Origin: Lentisphaerales bacterium | GTDB lineage: Bacteria; Verrucomicrobiota; Lentisphaeria; Lentisphaerales; Lentisphaeraceae | Assembly (NCBI GenBank): GCA_022446985.1 | Contig: JAKVBD010000019.1 | Location: 1-64,000, forward strand | Reading direction: 5' to 3' | DNA length: 64,000 nt | Part shown: piece by piece, positions 46,750-55,536 of the stretch | Numbering within the stretch: position 1 is the first letter of the stretch | Layout of the letters: each line of letters begins with the position of its first letter | Translations under genes and position numbers: made by a program | The notes under the pieces: generated by a model | What the model saw: the letters and a program-made list of their open reading frames with translations, nothing else | Databases searched by the model: none | Told to the model about the DNA's origin: nothing

Positions 46750-47327
46750 ATTGAATTGAGATAGTTCATTTTAAAAGTGGAGTAGCCCCCTCCACTTTTT
46801 TTCTTTAAAGCAAAAGCTTTAACTGCTTTATGTTGTTTGCAATTGGCTTTAAAGGACCAACTGGCGGCACCTATAACCAATGACATACGCGCTTCAAACT
46901 CTTTCGGGTCTTGCCCGGCAAACATAAATATCTTTTCCAGGTAAATTTCATCTCCAGTGGCAAAAAACTGGGCCCACCACATATCAAGTTTTCCAGGGTC
47001 AACCTTGCCATCGTCATTTATATACTTTGCCAGCTTAGATTCTCCCTTGAGAACTTCTTTTGCCTTTTCTCCAAAAACCTTACTTTCGATAGGCCAACCA
47101 TTCTTTTCTGATATTCTGGCAATCATCAGGGAAATTAAAAGATCTGCACCATTCTTGGCTTTTTTAAATGCCGGCGCATGTTTGTCCGCATGCTTTTGAA
47201 ATTGCAAGAAAGAAGCAGCACTTGGCTTTTGGTAAAAATAAGACATCTGTGTTCCAAATTTTGCTAATTCGTTAGCGAAACCTGTAGATGCTAAAAATAA
47301 ACTGAAGAAGAATAAAATTTTTTTCAT
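46746..47327 (-). CDS. small secreted protein, unknown function
   Basis: A 193-residue protein with a clear signal peptide (MKKILFFFSLFLASTGFA). The ATG at 47327, preceded by AGGGGCGTT, is preferred to the frame opening at 47399, which would run through a terminator hairpin. The mature protein is helical and Lys/Ala-rich (EKNGWPIESKVFGEKAKEVL) with one MWWAQFFATG segment; I recognise no family. Its last codons are the complement of the terminator of the opposite operon. Confidence 0.65.
   Translation of the reverse strand: MKKILFFFSLFLASTGFANELAKFGTQMSYFYQKPSAASFLQFQKHADKHAPAFKKAKNGADLLISLMIARISEKNGWPIESKVFGEKAKEVLKGESKLAKYINDDGKVDPGKLDMWWAQFFATGDEIYLEKIFMFAGQDPKEFEARMSLVIGAASWSFKANCKQHKAVKAFALKKKSGGGYSTFKMNYLNSI
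46773..46804 (+). terminator. intrinsic terminator of the DUF1592-DUF1552 operon
   Basis: AAAAGTGGAG (46773-46782), a TAGCCCC loop and CTCCACTTTT (46790-46799) form a 10-bp stem followed by TTTTTC. It lies within the 3' coding end of the convergent minus-strand gene. Confidence 0.85.
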
Positions 47328-47370
47328 AACGCCCCTTTTCAAAGTACGTATACAATTACCCTTCAAACTA

Positions 47371-47397
47371 AAAAAGCCCAGTCTTTCAACCGGGCTC
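47371..47397 (-). terminator. intrinsic terminator of the exported sulfatase gene
   Basis: On the minus strand AGCCC and GGGCT (47375-47379 with 47392-47396 on the plus strand) form the stem, and a T-run follows at 47375-47371. It is 23 bases past the sulfatase stop and before the start of the next minus-strand gene. Confidence 0.7.
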
Positions 47398-47419
47398 AAA
47401 ATTTTCTTTTAGAAAAGAA

Positions 47420-49258
47420 TTACTTTTTCTTTTTCTTTTTCTTACCTTTTGATGGAAGTTTCACACCAAGGTTCTCTTTCATACGATCAACATAACCGCC
47501 ATGACTGAAGTTACATTTCACTAGAGAGTCTTTGTAGGGCTCAACGCCATCTCCAATCCAGTCAATGATATTTGTAACTTTTAAAGAGGCATAAGAGCTA
47601 TTGCTCAGCAAATCATTCCATGTCTTTTGAGCGATTTCTTTCTGGCCTTTGTTATAAAGAATCCATGCAGCAAGCGCTCTTACTTCATGTGAATCATCAT
47701 TGAGGTGTGACTTCACTCTATTAAGATCCAAGTCTGTTTTATCCTGAATATTGAAGTAACCAACCATCCCCCAATAACGAATACCAGAGTCTTTATGTGC
47801 TAGGTAACCATTCAGTTTAGGTAAAACACCAGGATCTGCCTCAACTGCAATATTAGCTGCTTTGAGGTAAGCCTTACCATCAAATAAAGCTGAATTTCTG
47901 AGCATTTCATAGATAGTTGTATTATTGCCTTCTGCTCTCTTCACCATCTCCGATTCTGGTAACAACCCAGCATCAAAATTCTTTTCCTGCCAATCACTCA
48001 ATGCTGTTCTCATTTCTGCAATTATAGCTTTCATTTCAGGATTATTAATAAGATTATTTACGTTATCCGGATCTTTAGAGATATCGTAAAGCTCTTCCAT
48101 AGGTTTAGTACCAAAAAAACGTCCCGTAACAGCATTTGTTCTACCAGCTTTGTGTTCTGCTTCCCAAACCTGTGTCGCAGTCATTTTCCAAAGATAATTT
48201 AGCTGCTGTCCCCAAGGAGCATATGGCATATAATTGCGAACATATAGATATTTCTTATTGCGAATTGCACGAACATTGTCACAACGCTCATCCATTCTAC
48301 CTCTAAAACTTACATGGTATTTTCTTTCTGGATCAGCATTCGGGCCTAGAAATACTTTACCAGAAAGATATGAAGGCATTTTTGAACCGGTTATAGACAA
48401 CCAGGTTTTTGTCATATCAACAAAGCTTACAAGGCGATCTACTTTCATTCCCGGCTTTTCGGCTGGCCATAGGTGCTTGTATTTTTCCGGAATACGGATA
48501 ATCAAAGGACAATGAGTACCTGAATTAAAGAGAAAACGCTTACTTCTGGGTAGGACTCCACCGTGGTCTGAGTTGTGAATAACGATGGTATTTTCGGCTA
48601 AACCGGCTTTCTCAAGTTCTTCTAGAGCTTTACCAATATCTGCATCCATATTTTTAACTGCATCGTGATAATGAGCATAGTTCTGACGTATTTCAGGAAC
48701 ATCCGGGTGATACTTTGCCAACTTAGTATTTTTAGGATCGTGCTTAGATTTGCTTACATCACCAAAAGCTCTGCTTTCATGTGACTTTGTGCTATTTAGT
48801 ACCTGAAAGAACGGCTGCTTAGACTTCAGCTTCTTCCAGTCAATTTTCATAGAATCCCACGGTGCCTTATCATCACGACCGCCGATATTATAATCAGTTT
48901 TGCCGTCATTGGATACATAGTAGCCGTTTTCCTTCAAAAGATCCGGATAGTACTTAATAAGGTCGTGAGGGATATCATAGCGGCTTCTCATAGAGTGAGT
49001 TCCCATAGAAATCGCATGAATACCAGTAATCCAGGTGCTGCGAGAAGGTGCACATACAGGAGCATTTGCATATGCATGCATATACTGGAAACCTTCACTT
49101 GCAAGCTTATCTATATTTGGAGTATCTGCATGGGGGTTACCATAGCAGCCTATCCAGTTAACATTGTTATCTTCACAGGTTAACCAGAGAATATTCGGCT
49201 TGTCAGCAGAATAAGCTCCAAAAACCATTATCAAAAAGAGGACACATACCAAGCGCAT
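47420..49258 (-). CDS. exported sulfatase with C-terminal HEAT-like region
   Basis: A 612-residue sulfatase. From the ATG at 49258 it starts with a signal peptide (MRLVCVLFLIMVFGAYSA); the frame opens earlier at 49300. The metal site is LTCEDNNVNWIGCYG, the formylglycine motif C-A-P-S-R is at residues 69-73, and the second metal site is NSDHGG. After the catalytic domain a HEAT-like segment follows (GVLPKLNGYLAHKDSGIRYW, SHEVRALAAWILYN). The tail ends with a run of lysines. It resembles sulfatases acting on sulfated polysaccharides such as heparan-like or algal polymers, but the substrate is inferred. Confidence 0.88.
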   Translation of the reverse strand: MRLVCVLFLIMVFGAYSADKPNILWLTCEDNNVNWIGCYGNPHADTPNIDKLASEGFQYMHAYANAPVCAPSRSTWITGIHAISMGTHSMRSRYDIPHDLIKYYPDLLKENGYYVSNDGKTDYNIGGRDDKAPWDSMKIDWKKLKSKQPFFQVLNSTKSHESRAFGDVSKSKHDPKNTKLAKYHPDVPEIRQNYAHYHDAVKNMDADIGKALEELEKAGLAENTIVIHNSDHGGVLPRSKRFLFNSGTHCPLIIRIPEKYKHLWPAEKPGMKVDRLVSFVDMTKTWLSITGSKMPSYLSGKVFLGPNADPERKYHVSFRGRMDERCDNVRAIRNKKYLYVRNYMPYAPWGQQLNYLWKMTATQVWEAEHKAGRTNAVTGRFFGTKPMEELYDISKDPDNVNNLINNPEMKAIIAEMRTALSDWQEKNFDAGLLPESEMVKRAEGNNTTIYEMLRNSALFDGKAYLKAANIAVEADPGVLPKLNGYLAHKDSGIRYWGMVGYFNIQDKTDLDLNRVKSHLNDDSHEVRALAAWILYNKGQKEIAQKTWNDLLSNSSYASLKVTNIIDWIGDGVEPYKDSLVKCNFSHGGYVDRMKENLGVKLPSKGKKKKKKK

Positions 49259-49291
49259 ATCACATACCTTACATTTTTCATTTTTAATGAG

Positions 49292-49320
49292 AGTATGCAA
49301 AAATACGCTTAGTGAATCAA
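49292..49320 (-). promoter_or_regulatory. candidate promoter of the exported sulfatase
   Basis: On the minus strand TTGATT (49315-49320) and CATACT (49292-49297) are 17 bases apart; the expected start near 49285 leaves a 27-base leader carrying AAGG before the ATG at 49258. Confidence 0.4.
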
Positions 49321-49370
49321 TTGCTCTAGCATGTGAAGGCTAAGTATTAGCACAAAAACCGTATTCTAAC

Positions 49371-52196
49371 CTAAAGAAGGTCTTTCAAAAAATGACCTGT
49401 ATGAGATTCTGTACACTTGGCTACTTTTTCAGGTGTTCCTGAAGCAACTAAAGTCCCTCCACCATCTCCACCTTCAGGGCCCATGTCGATTAAGAAATCT
49501 GCAACTTTTATAACATCAAGGTTGTGTTCAATCACAAGTACAGTGTTGCCTGTATCTCTTATGCGATTGAGAACCTCAAGCAACTTGTGAATGTCCGCTA
49601 TATGAAGACCTGTTGTCGGTTCATCAAGGATATAAAGAGTATGACCTTTTGGCATGCGGTATAATTCTGAAGCCAGTTTCACCCTCTGAGCTTCTCCACC
49701 TGAAAGCGTTGTAGCTGCCTGTCCTAGATGAATGTATCCCAAACCTACATCTTGCAAGGTTTGCAGGATGCTGTTCAACTTCTTGTGATTTTTAAAAAAT
49801 TCAACAGCCTCATCAACCGTCATTTCCAGAACATCTGCTATATTCTTGCCTTTGTACTTAATCGTAAGAGTTTCCTTGTTATAGCGACGACCATGACAAT
49901 CTTCACACTCAACATAAACATCCGGTAAGAAGTTCATTTCAATTCTTCGATAGCCATCCCCTTTGCAACTTTCGCAGCGACCGCCCTTAACATTAAAACT
50001 GAAACGTCCGGGTTTATAAGCTCGCATTCTGGCTTCTGGAACTTTACTGAAAAGATCGCGAATAAGCGTGAAAGCGTCCGTATAAGTAGCCGGATTTGAA
50101 CGTGGAGTACGACCAATCGGTGACTGATCAATAACGATCATTTTATCGATATGTTCAGCACCTTTGACTGCTTTGCATTTTCCTGGCTTATGGCGGCCAA
50201 TATTTAGCTGCTTATAAATACTCTTCTTAATAATTTCATTGACCAATGTACTTTTGCCTGAGCCTGAAACCCCTGTCACACAGGTAAATGTGCCAAGCGG
50301 AAACTTTACATTGACTTTCTTAAGATTGTTTTCTTCGGCTCCTCTGACTTCAATAAAATTTCCATTTCCCTTAAATCTCTTTTCTGGAACTTCTATTTCT
50401 TTCGTGCCCTTTAGGTAAGCTCCGGTATTTGAAGAATCACTTTGAATATTCGCGGGTGGGCCACTGAACATAATTTCACCACCAAGCCTTCCAGCACCAG
50501 GTCCAAGATCAATTAAATGATCGGCACGTTCAATAGTTTCCAGATCGTGCTCGACTACAACTACCGTGTTGCCTAAGTCGCGTAAGTGACAGAGAGTATT
50601 CAGCAGCAATTCATTATCGCGCTGATGCAAACCTATGCTCGGTTCATCAAGAATGTAGAGGACTCCTACAAGACCACTGCCCAACTGCGTAGCTAAACGA
50701 ATACGCTGGGCTTCTCCTCCTGAAAGTGAACCAGATTCGCGATTTAAAGTGAGGTATTGTAGGCCAACAGCTTTTAGAAATTTTAAGCGGGAAATAATTT
50801 CTCTCAAAACTTCGCCAGCGATGTGTAATTCTGTATCTGTCAAAGTTAAGTTATTTAGAAAATCCTCGGCCTTTTCAATCGATAGTGCATTAAACTTGTG
50901 GATAGGCATATCATTGAGAGTCACAGCCAGACTGACTGGTTGTAATCGATGTCCATCACAGCTTTTACAAGTTTTGCGTATCATGAAATCTTTTATTTTC
51001 TCTCTCAAAGAGTCAGATTCACTTTCTTTGAATCTGCGAGTAAGATTCCCTAAAACACCTTCAAAGGGTTTTTCAACATTATACCATCGGCCCGCATGCT
51101 TAAACTTCAGCGGAATACTCTCTTTGCCTGTACCATAAAGTAATGCATCCTGCTGTTTATTCGTCAACTTATTGAATGGGGTCGATATGTCAAAGCCAAA
51201 GGCTTCTCCAACAGATTTCAGCAGGCACATATGGTAAAAAATCAACCTTTTAGGCCCACGTTTCCAAAGCGGAAAGCTGTCTTCTACCGGTAAAGTTTTA
51301 TCAGGAAGCATTAAATCTGGATCAATTTCCATCTTGCTCCCCAATCCATGGCAACTCTTGCAGGCACCATAAGGACTATTAAAGGAAAAGTTGCGAGGCT
51401 CAAGTTCCCCAAAACTTATGCCACAACTTACGCAGGCAAGATGCTCACTTAAGGTGTTTTCTTGCCAATCATTGCGAGCCACTTCGAGAAGAGTCTTAAT
51501 CATCCCTTTACCTTCACGAAGAGCGGTTTCGACGGAATCATTGAGGCGGCTTTTTGATTCTTTGCCCGACTTAAGTCTATCTACTACTATTTCAATACTG
51601 TGTTTGAAGTTTTTCTCTAAATCTGGAACATCTTCTATTCGGTATATTTCTCCATCAACGCGTAGTCGAACATAACCATCTGAAGCAGCTTTTTTAATGA
51701 TGTCTTTATGCTCCCCTTTCTTTCCGTCAATCAATGGAGCAAGAAGTATTAGTTTCTTTTCTTCGGGGTAATCCTGAATTGTTTGAGTTATCATCTCAGC
51801 ACTTTGAGCTTTAACTTCGTCTCCACACTCTGGACAATGGGGAATCCCTATATTAGCGTAGAGTAAGCGCAGATAATCGTATATTTCTGTAGTAGTCGCG
51901 ACTATGGAGCGTGGATTGCCATGACCTGTTCGCTGTTCAATTGCAATAGCCGGGGAAAGGCCGCCAATATGCTCAACATCCGGCTTCTCCATTTGATCAA
52001 GAAACTGGCGGGCATAAGAAGATAAACTTTCAACATAACGACGCTGCCCCTCAGCATAAAGAGTATCAAAAGCCAAAGAGGATTTACCCGAACCACTCAA
52101 ACCAGTAATGACCACCAGCTTATTCCTTGGTATTGTCACATCGACATTCTTTAAATTATGCTGCCGGGCACCTTTAATATCTATATCTTCAACCAT
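49371..52196 (-). CDS. uvrA: excinuclease ABC subunit A
   Basis: The damage-recognition ATPase of nucleotide excision repair; 941 residues, the standard length. Two ABC modules: Walker A GLSGSGKSSLAF (about residues 31-42) and GVSGSGKSTLVNE (about 642-654), signatures SLSGGEAQRIRLA and TLSGGEAQRVKLA, and zinc-finger pairs CxxC (CPECGDE, CVSCGISFGELEPRNFSFN, CESCKGDGYRRIEM, CEDCHGRRY). It ends normally with LIDMGPEGGDGGGTLVASG. It is a single-gene unit with no evident SOS box upstream. Confidence 0.97.
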   Translation of the reverse strand: MVEDIDIKGARQHNLKNVDVTIPRNKLVVITGLSGSGKSSLAFDTLYAEGQRRYVESLSSYARQFLDQMEKPDVEHIGGLSPAIAIEQRTGHGNPRSIVATTTEIYDYLRLLYANIGIPHCPECGDEVKAQSAEMITQTIQDYPEEKKLILLAPLIDGKKGEHKDIIKKAASDGYVRLRVDGEIYRIEDVPDLEKNFKHSIEIVVDRLKSGKESKSRLNDSVETALREGKGMIKTLLEVARNDWQENTLSEHLACVSCGISFGELEPRNFSFNSPYGACKSCHGLGSKMEIDPDLMLPDKTLPVEDSFPLWKRGPKRLIFYHMCLLKSVGEAFGFDISTPFNKLTNKQQDALLYGTGKESIPLKFKHAGRWYNVEKPFEGVLGNLTRRFKESESDSLREKIKDFMIRKTCKSCDGHRLQPVSLAVTLNDMPIHKFNALSIEKAEDFLNNLTLTDTELHIAGEVLREIISRLKFLKAVGLQYLTLNRESGSLSGGEAQRIRLATQLGSGLVGVLYILDEPSIGLHQRDNELLLNTLCHLRDLGNTVVVVEHDLETIERADHLIDLGPGAGRLGGEIMFSGPPANIQSDSSNTGAYLKGTKEIEVPEKRFKGNGNFIEVRGAEENNLKKVNVKFPLGTFTCVTGVSGSGKSTLVNEIIKKSIYKQLNIGRHKPGKCKAVKGAEHIDKMIVIDQSPIGRTPRSNPATYTDAFTLIRDLFSKVPEARMRAYKPGRFSFNVKGGRCESCKGDGYRRIEMNFLPDVYVECEDCHGRRYNKETLTIKYKGKNIADVLEMTVDEAVEFFKNHKKLNSILQTLQDVGLGYIHLGQAATTLSGGEAQRVKLASELYRMPKGHTLYILDEPTTGLHIADIHKLLEVLNRIRDTGNTVLVIEHNLDVIKVADFLIDMGPEGGDGGGTLVASGTPEKVAKCTESHTGHFLKDLL

Positions 52197-52270
52197 CTCA
52201 CTATACCTATTAAAATTTAGCCAGAATTTAATACATCTTTAGATCTTTCCAAGAGTGTTTTTTTCAGAAG

Positions 52271-52299
52271 TTGCCATAAGCTATACTTTCACTTATAAT
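52271..52299 (+). promoter_or_regulatory. strong sigma-70-type promoter
   Basis: TTGCCA (52271-52276), exactly 17 bases, and TATAAT (52294-52299). The expected start is near 52306, leaving a 29-base leader with GCAGGG before the lipoprotein ATG. This is the best housekeeping promoter match in the window. Confidence 0.75.
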
Positions 52300-52334
52300 C
52301 AAAGTAAAATTTAACTTAAGTTGTGCAGGGTCTT

Positions 52335-52799
52335 ATGAAACATCTCCTCTCCCTACTTATACCACTATTGCTTTTAACTTCCTGTGAAGAAAAAACCCGC
52401 TTTGCTCTTAAAGAAGGAACAGATGTTACCAACATTACCTGGAAAAATTACTACAAGTCCTGTGGTGCAAACAATCTTAAGAAGGTAGAAAACTTTAAAA
52501 TCGTCAAAGGCACAGTTGTCACCTGGACTGGCAAAGTTTACCAAGTACAAAAAGATGCTGGTGCTGAAGAAATGAGGAAGTTTGATTCACACATCATAAG
52601 AGTCAAGATGCCTGGCTCTAACAGCCTCATGGCCGATGTCACTCTTAGAATCCCCAAAGGCGAACAAAAGCATCGTAAGTATAAAAAGGGCGACTATGTG
52701 ACTTTTAGAGGCCCTGTAAAATACTTGGGATCGAGTATGAATGATCATATTGTAGAGGTTGAAAGATTCAAAAAAGTCATCCCAAAAGTAAAATTCTAA
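52335..52799 (+). CDS. small lipoprotein with OB-like domain
   Basis: A 154-residue protein beginning MKHLLSLLIPLLLLTSC, a lipoprotein signal with the lipobox L-T-S-C, so lipidation at Cys17. The ATG at 52335 is preferred to the GTG at 52323. The mature part is strand-rich (KIVKGTVVTWTGKVYQV, YKKGDYVTFRGPVKYLG), suggesting a small OB-like barrel. No enzyme motif. The next gene starts in its stop codon (TAATG). Confidence 0.7.
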   Translation: MKHLLSLLIPLLLLTSCEEKTRFALKEGTDVTNITWKNYYKSCGANNLKKVENFKIVKGTVVTWTGKVYQVQKDAGAEEMRKFDSHIIRVKMPGSNSLMADVTLRIPKGEQKHRKYKKGDYVTFRGPVKYLGSSMNDHIVEVERFKKVIPKVKF

Positions 52800-53182
52800 T
52801 GAATCAATCTCATTGCCCATGTGGCAGCAAAAAACAATATAATTCTTGCTGCCAAAAATTCCATAATGGGGATTCATGTCTTACAACTGTCGATCTATTA
52901 AGAGCTCGTTTTTCTGCGTTTATTAAACATGAAAAAAACTTTTTGGTAAATACGCACCACCCTTTTTATGTTACACCTCAGCTGATAAGCAATTTGGAAG
53001 ATACTTCGTTCGTTCCATCAAATCTAAAAATCATTAAAGTAAATCAGGGCTTGGCATCAGACACTGAAGGATGCATCACCTACTCTTTTGATTACCTTAC
53101 CGAGAATGGCAAAGAATCTTACCAGACAACATCACTCTATTCTAAAATAGGGGATCAATGGTTTTACGTGAAAGATACTTAA
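52799..53182 (+). CDS. YchJ-like SEC-C motif protein
   Basis: A 127-residue UPF0225/YchJ relative. The N-terminus CPCGSKKQYNSCC (residues 6-18) is the SEC-C zinc-binding motif, followed by the family's DLLRARFSAFI and the NTF2-like strand region to the end (DQWFYVKDT). It lacks the second C-terminal SEC-C motif seen in longer members. Function is unproven. Translationally coupled to the lipoprotein. Confidence 0.85.
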   Translation: MNQSHCPCGSKKQYNSCCQKFHNGDSCLTTVDLLRARFSAFIKHEKNFLVNTHHPFYVTPQLISNLEDTSFVPSNLKIIKVNQGLASDTEGCITYSFDYLTENGKESYQTTSLYSKIGDQWFYVKDT

Positions 53183-53203
53183 GGACCTGCCCTTAATATA
53201 AAA

Positions 53204-53465
53204 TTAAGAGCTGGCCAACGATGGAAATTGTTTTTTCATTATTTGCTTTTTTAACGCTTCTTCAGCTTTCTTTTAGTGACCTTACTTACACCAAGACCTT
53301 TGCACTCACTTAAGGCCGCACAGGCGTGGACACATCATTTGCATCCACCGACATTGTCATTGCACTGTTTGAGTTAAACATATTTGAACTGTTAGCTGCC
53401 ATAACCACAAGTCGACTTCCGGTAATACCTGCCAGAGCTAGCTTAGTGAAAGTTTTGTGATCCAT
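53204..53465 (-). pseudogene. broken small secreted Cys-motif protein (bufferin-like)
   Basis: From an ATG at 53465 the frame reads MDHKTFTKLALAGITGSRLV, a signal-like start, and stops at 53310 after SVDANDVSTPVRP. Adding one base near 53330 gives DANxCVHACAALSECKGLGV, with H-A-C...E-C-K-G spacing like small metal-binding Cys-motif proteins (bufferin/DUF2282 type). A second added base, in the AAAAGAAAG run near 53267, then continues KKAEEALKKQIMKKQF to a TAA at 53204. Two one-base losses therefore interrupt an otherwise sensible gene of about 88 codons. Family assignment is tentative. Rest of 53183-53614: a CTTAAT/ATTAAG hairpin at 53192-53208 and the palindrome below. Confidence 0.5.
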
Positions 53466-53567
53466 TTTTGACTCCTGTATATCATTGATATTCAAAGAGT
53501 TTATTCATAATAAAAACCTGACAATGTCTCTTACATTCAAATAATCATAACAAAGGAAAACTTATGG

Positions 53568-53589
53568 TATTGAAAAACCATTATCAATA
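53568..53589 (+). promoter_or_regulatory. inverted repeat before the zinc locus (candidate Fur/Zur-type site)
   Basis: TATTGA (53568-53573) and TCAATA (53584-53589) with a 10-base spacer, in an AT-rich stretch 32 bases before the first gene of the locus. Placement suits a metal repressor, but it is not a good match to the known Fur or Zur consensus. Confidence 0.35.
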
Positions 53590-53620
53590 AATAATTTAAA
53601 CGGGATTTTTTAGGATGATT

Positions 53621-53965
53621 ATGAAAAAAACAGTTACAACATTAATGTTATTTACATACCTCGTGCTACCCGCGCACTTTATGTTGCATTCGTCGTGTTC
53701 TCATGATCATCAACAGCAAAATAGTCACTCATGCGATTCTTCCAGCTGCTCTGATGAACAATCACTTTCGAGTTATGACGCGAACCATGCATGTCAGCTT
53801 TGTATTTCTAATCTCGACAAAACCCAACTATTTAGTTTCACTTCTTATTCATCAGCTAACAAACTGCCAAAGCTTGGCACTCAAATCAGTCACGACAAGC
53901 CGTTTTTAACCGCTCTCCCTTTGTTTAAAAAATCAAGAGCTCCCCCATGCCTTGATTATTTATAA
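53621..53965 (+). CDS. small Cys/His-rich secreted protein
   Basis: A 114-residue protein with a signal peptide (MKKTVTTLMLFTYLVLPA). The region that follows is rich in metal ligands: HSSCSHDHQQQ, HSCDSSSCSD, and a conserved-looking NHACQLCISN (about residues 55-64). The C-terminus R-A-P-P-C recalls DUF2946-like proteins linked to metal genes. The ATG at 53621 has AGGA at the right distance. Position at the head of a zinc-uptake locus suggests periplasmic metal binding or sensing; that is inference. Confidence 0.7.
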   Translation: MKKTVTTLMLFTYLVLPAHFMLHSSCSHDHQQQNSHSCDSSSCSDEQSLSSYDANHACQLCISNLDKTQLFSFTSYSSANKLPKLGTQISHDKPFLTALPLFKKSRAPPCLDYL

Positions 53966-54022
53966 ACTCATTTCTTTCCCCAAAAGTATTTATTTAAACC
54001 AACAAAAACCCAGGAATTTACT

Positions 54023-55534
54023 GTGAAAAAATTCTTATGCTGTTTCATGACAGTGTTAGTCCTATCTCTACCAGTATCGGCTGCAGACATGGAAAGCAGA
54101 ATGAAGCGTATGGAAAAAATGCTTCAAAAGATGCAAAGCGAACTGAAAGCTAAAGATTCCAAAATCGAAAAGCTTGAGAAAAAAGTCACTATTTTAAACG
54201 AGCAAAAAAAACAAAAAGACCTCAAGAAACTAAGTGATGACCAAGTTTTAGACGAGCTTACTAAAGATAATCACAACAAATCTGTAAGTTATCAGACTAG
54301 AAAAAACAGCTCTGTTAAAGGTAAAATGTTGACTCTTGGTAAAGACGTTAACTCTTTCCTTGAAACTCTGAACATTTCTTCTGTAATAAATGTTGTTGCA
54401 GGTACATCATCTGTGAGAGATTCTGACCTTGAAATGTACCAAGGCGGTGGTCACGACCCTAAGAAGCGTGGTTTCAGCATGCAATCTATGGAACTAGCAA
54501 TTAGCGGTACAGTTGACGACTTATTTGACGCTCAGTCTTACATTCTATTTACTGAAGACGAAGTAGAGCTTGAAGAGGCTTATATTACAACGAGATCTCT
54601 TCCTGCTAACCTACAGCTAAAAGCTGGTTACTTCCTAACTGAATTTGGTATTGTCAATCAAGAGCACGCTCATAGCTGGGACTTCATGGATCAGCCTATT
54701 ATCAGTACTAGAATATTCGGTGGCGAAGGTATGAAAGATGCAGGTGTTCGCCTCAGCTGGTTAGCTCCAACTCCTTGGTACAGTGAACTACTTGTTGGTG
54801 TACAAAACTCTGACGGCGACGGCATGGTTAGTTACCGTGGCGAAGGTCACGTTCATGGTGAAGATGAGCACGGAGATGAAGATCACGAGCATGAATTTGA
54901 AGAAGGTGTAGCTGGTCGCCCTTATGAAGATGGTGAGACAGAAACCCTAAGTGATATGGTTTGGTTAGCTCGTTGGGTTAACAGCTTCAACGTAAGTCAA
55001 GACTCAACTTTACAACTCGGTGTATCAAACCTTTATGGTGACAACCACACTGGTGGTGAGACTTGGATTTATGGTGCCGATGCAAAATACGTCATCGAAG
55101 ACAAAGAACTTGGTCGTGCTGATTGGGTATTCCAGGGTGAAATCATGAAACGTCAATATAAAGCTAACTCTTTCCTTATCGAAGAAGATGATCCGGCGGA
55201 TAACATATACGTTCCAAGTGACGAAGTTGATGATTGGGGTTTCTATGTACAAGCTCTCAAAGCTATTGACAAAAAGTGGTCTGTTGGTCTACGTTATGAG
55301 TATGTCAGTGGCAGTGGCGACAGTTTCGAGGGCGAAGAATTTATTGATCGCGAAGAAGACTTCGAGCGTTCTGATCGCGTAAGAATTTCACCTCTTGTTG
55401 TTTACCAACACAGTGAGTTTACTAAAATGAGACTTCAGTATAACTTCGATGATTCTGACACTGAAGGCGAAGCGAATACTCTATGGCTTGGCGTTGAAGT
55501 TATCTTGGGAAGTCACCCGGCTCATAAATTCTAA
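54023..55534 (+). CDS. outer-membrane barrel with coiled coil and His-rich loop, probable zinc porin
   Basis: A 503-residue protein, GTG start with AGGA seven bases before. Residues 1-20 are a signal peptide, 22-70 a coiled coil (MESRMKRMEKMLQKMQ and EKLEKKVTILNEQ), like many trimeric or OprP-type porins. The rest has alternating strand pattern with Tyr/Trp girdles and ends VEVILGSHPAHKF. A loop at about 276-295 (GEGHVHGEDEHGDEDHEHE) is packed with His and acidic residues, suited to capturing Zn2+. It precedes znuA by 2 bases, so it is probably the outer-membrane entry for the same metal. Confidence 0.75.
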   Translation: MKKFLCCFMTVLVLSLPVSAADMESRMKRMEKMLQKMQSELKAKDSKIEKLEKKVTILNEQKKQKDLKKLSDDQVLDELTKDNHNKSVSYQTRKNSSVKGKMLTLGKDVNSFLETLNISSVINVVAGTSSVRDSDLEMYQGGGHDPKKRGFSMQSMELAISGTVDDLFDAQSYILFTEDEVELEEAYITTRSLPANLQLKAGYFLTEFGIVNQEHAHSWDFMDQPIISTRIFGGEGMKDAGVRLSWLAPTPWYSELLVGVQNSDGDGMVSYRGEGHVHGEDEHGDEDHEHEFEEGVAGRPYEDGETETLSDMVWLARWVNSFNVSQDSTLQLGVSNLYGDNHTGGETWIYGADAKYVIEDKELGRADWVFQGEIMKRQYKANSFLIEEDDPADNIYVPSDEVDDWGFYVQALKAIDKKWSVGLRYEYVSGSGDSFEGEEFIDREEDFERSDRVRISPLVVYQHSEFTKMRLQYNFDDSDTEGEANTLWLGVEVILGSHPAHKF

Positions 55535-55536
55535 GA

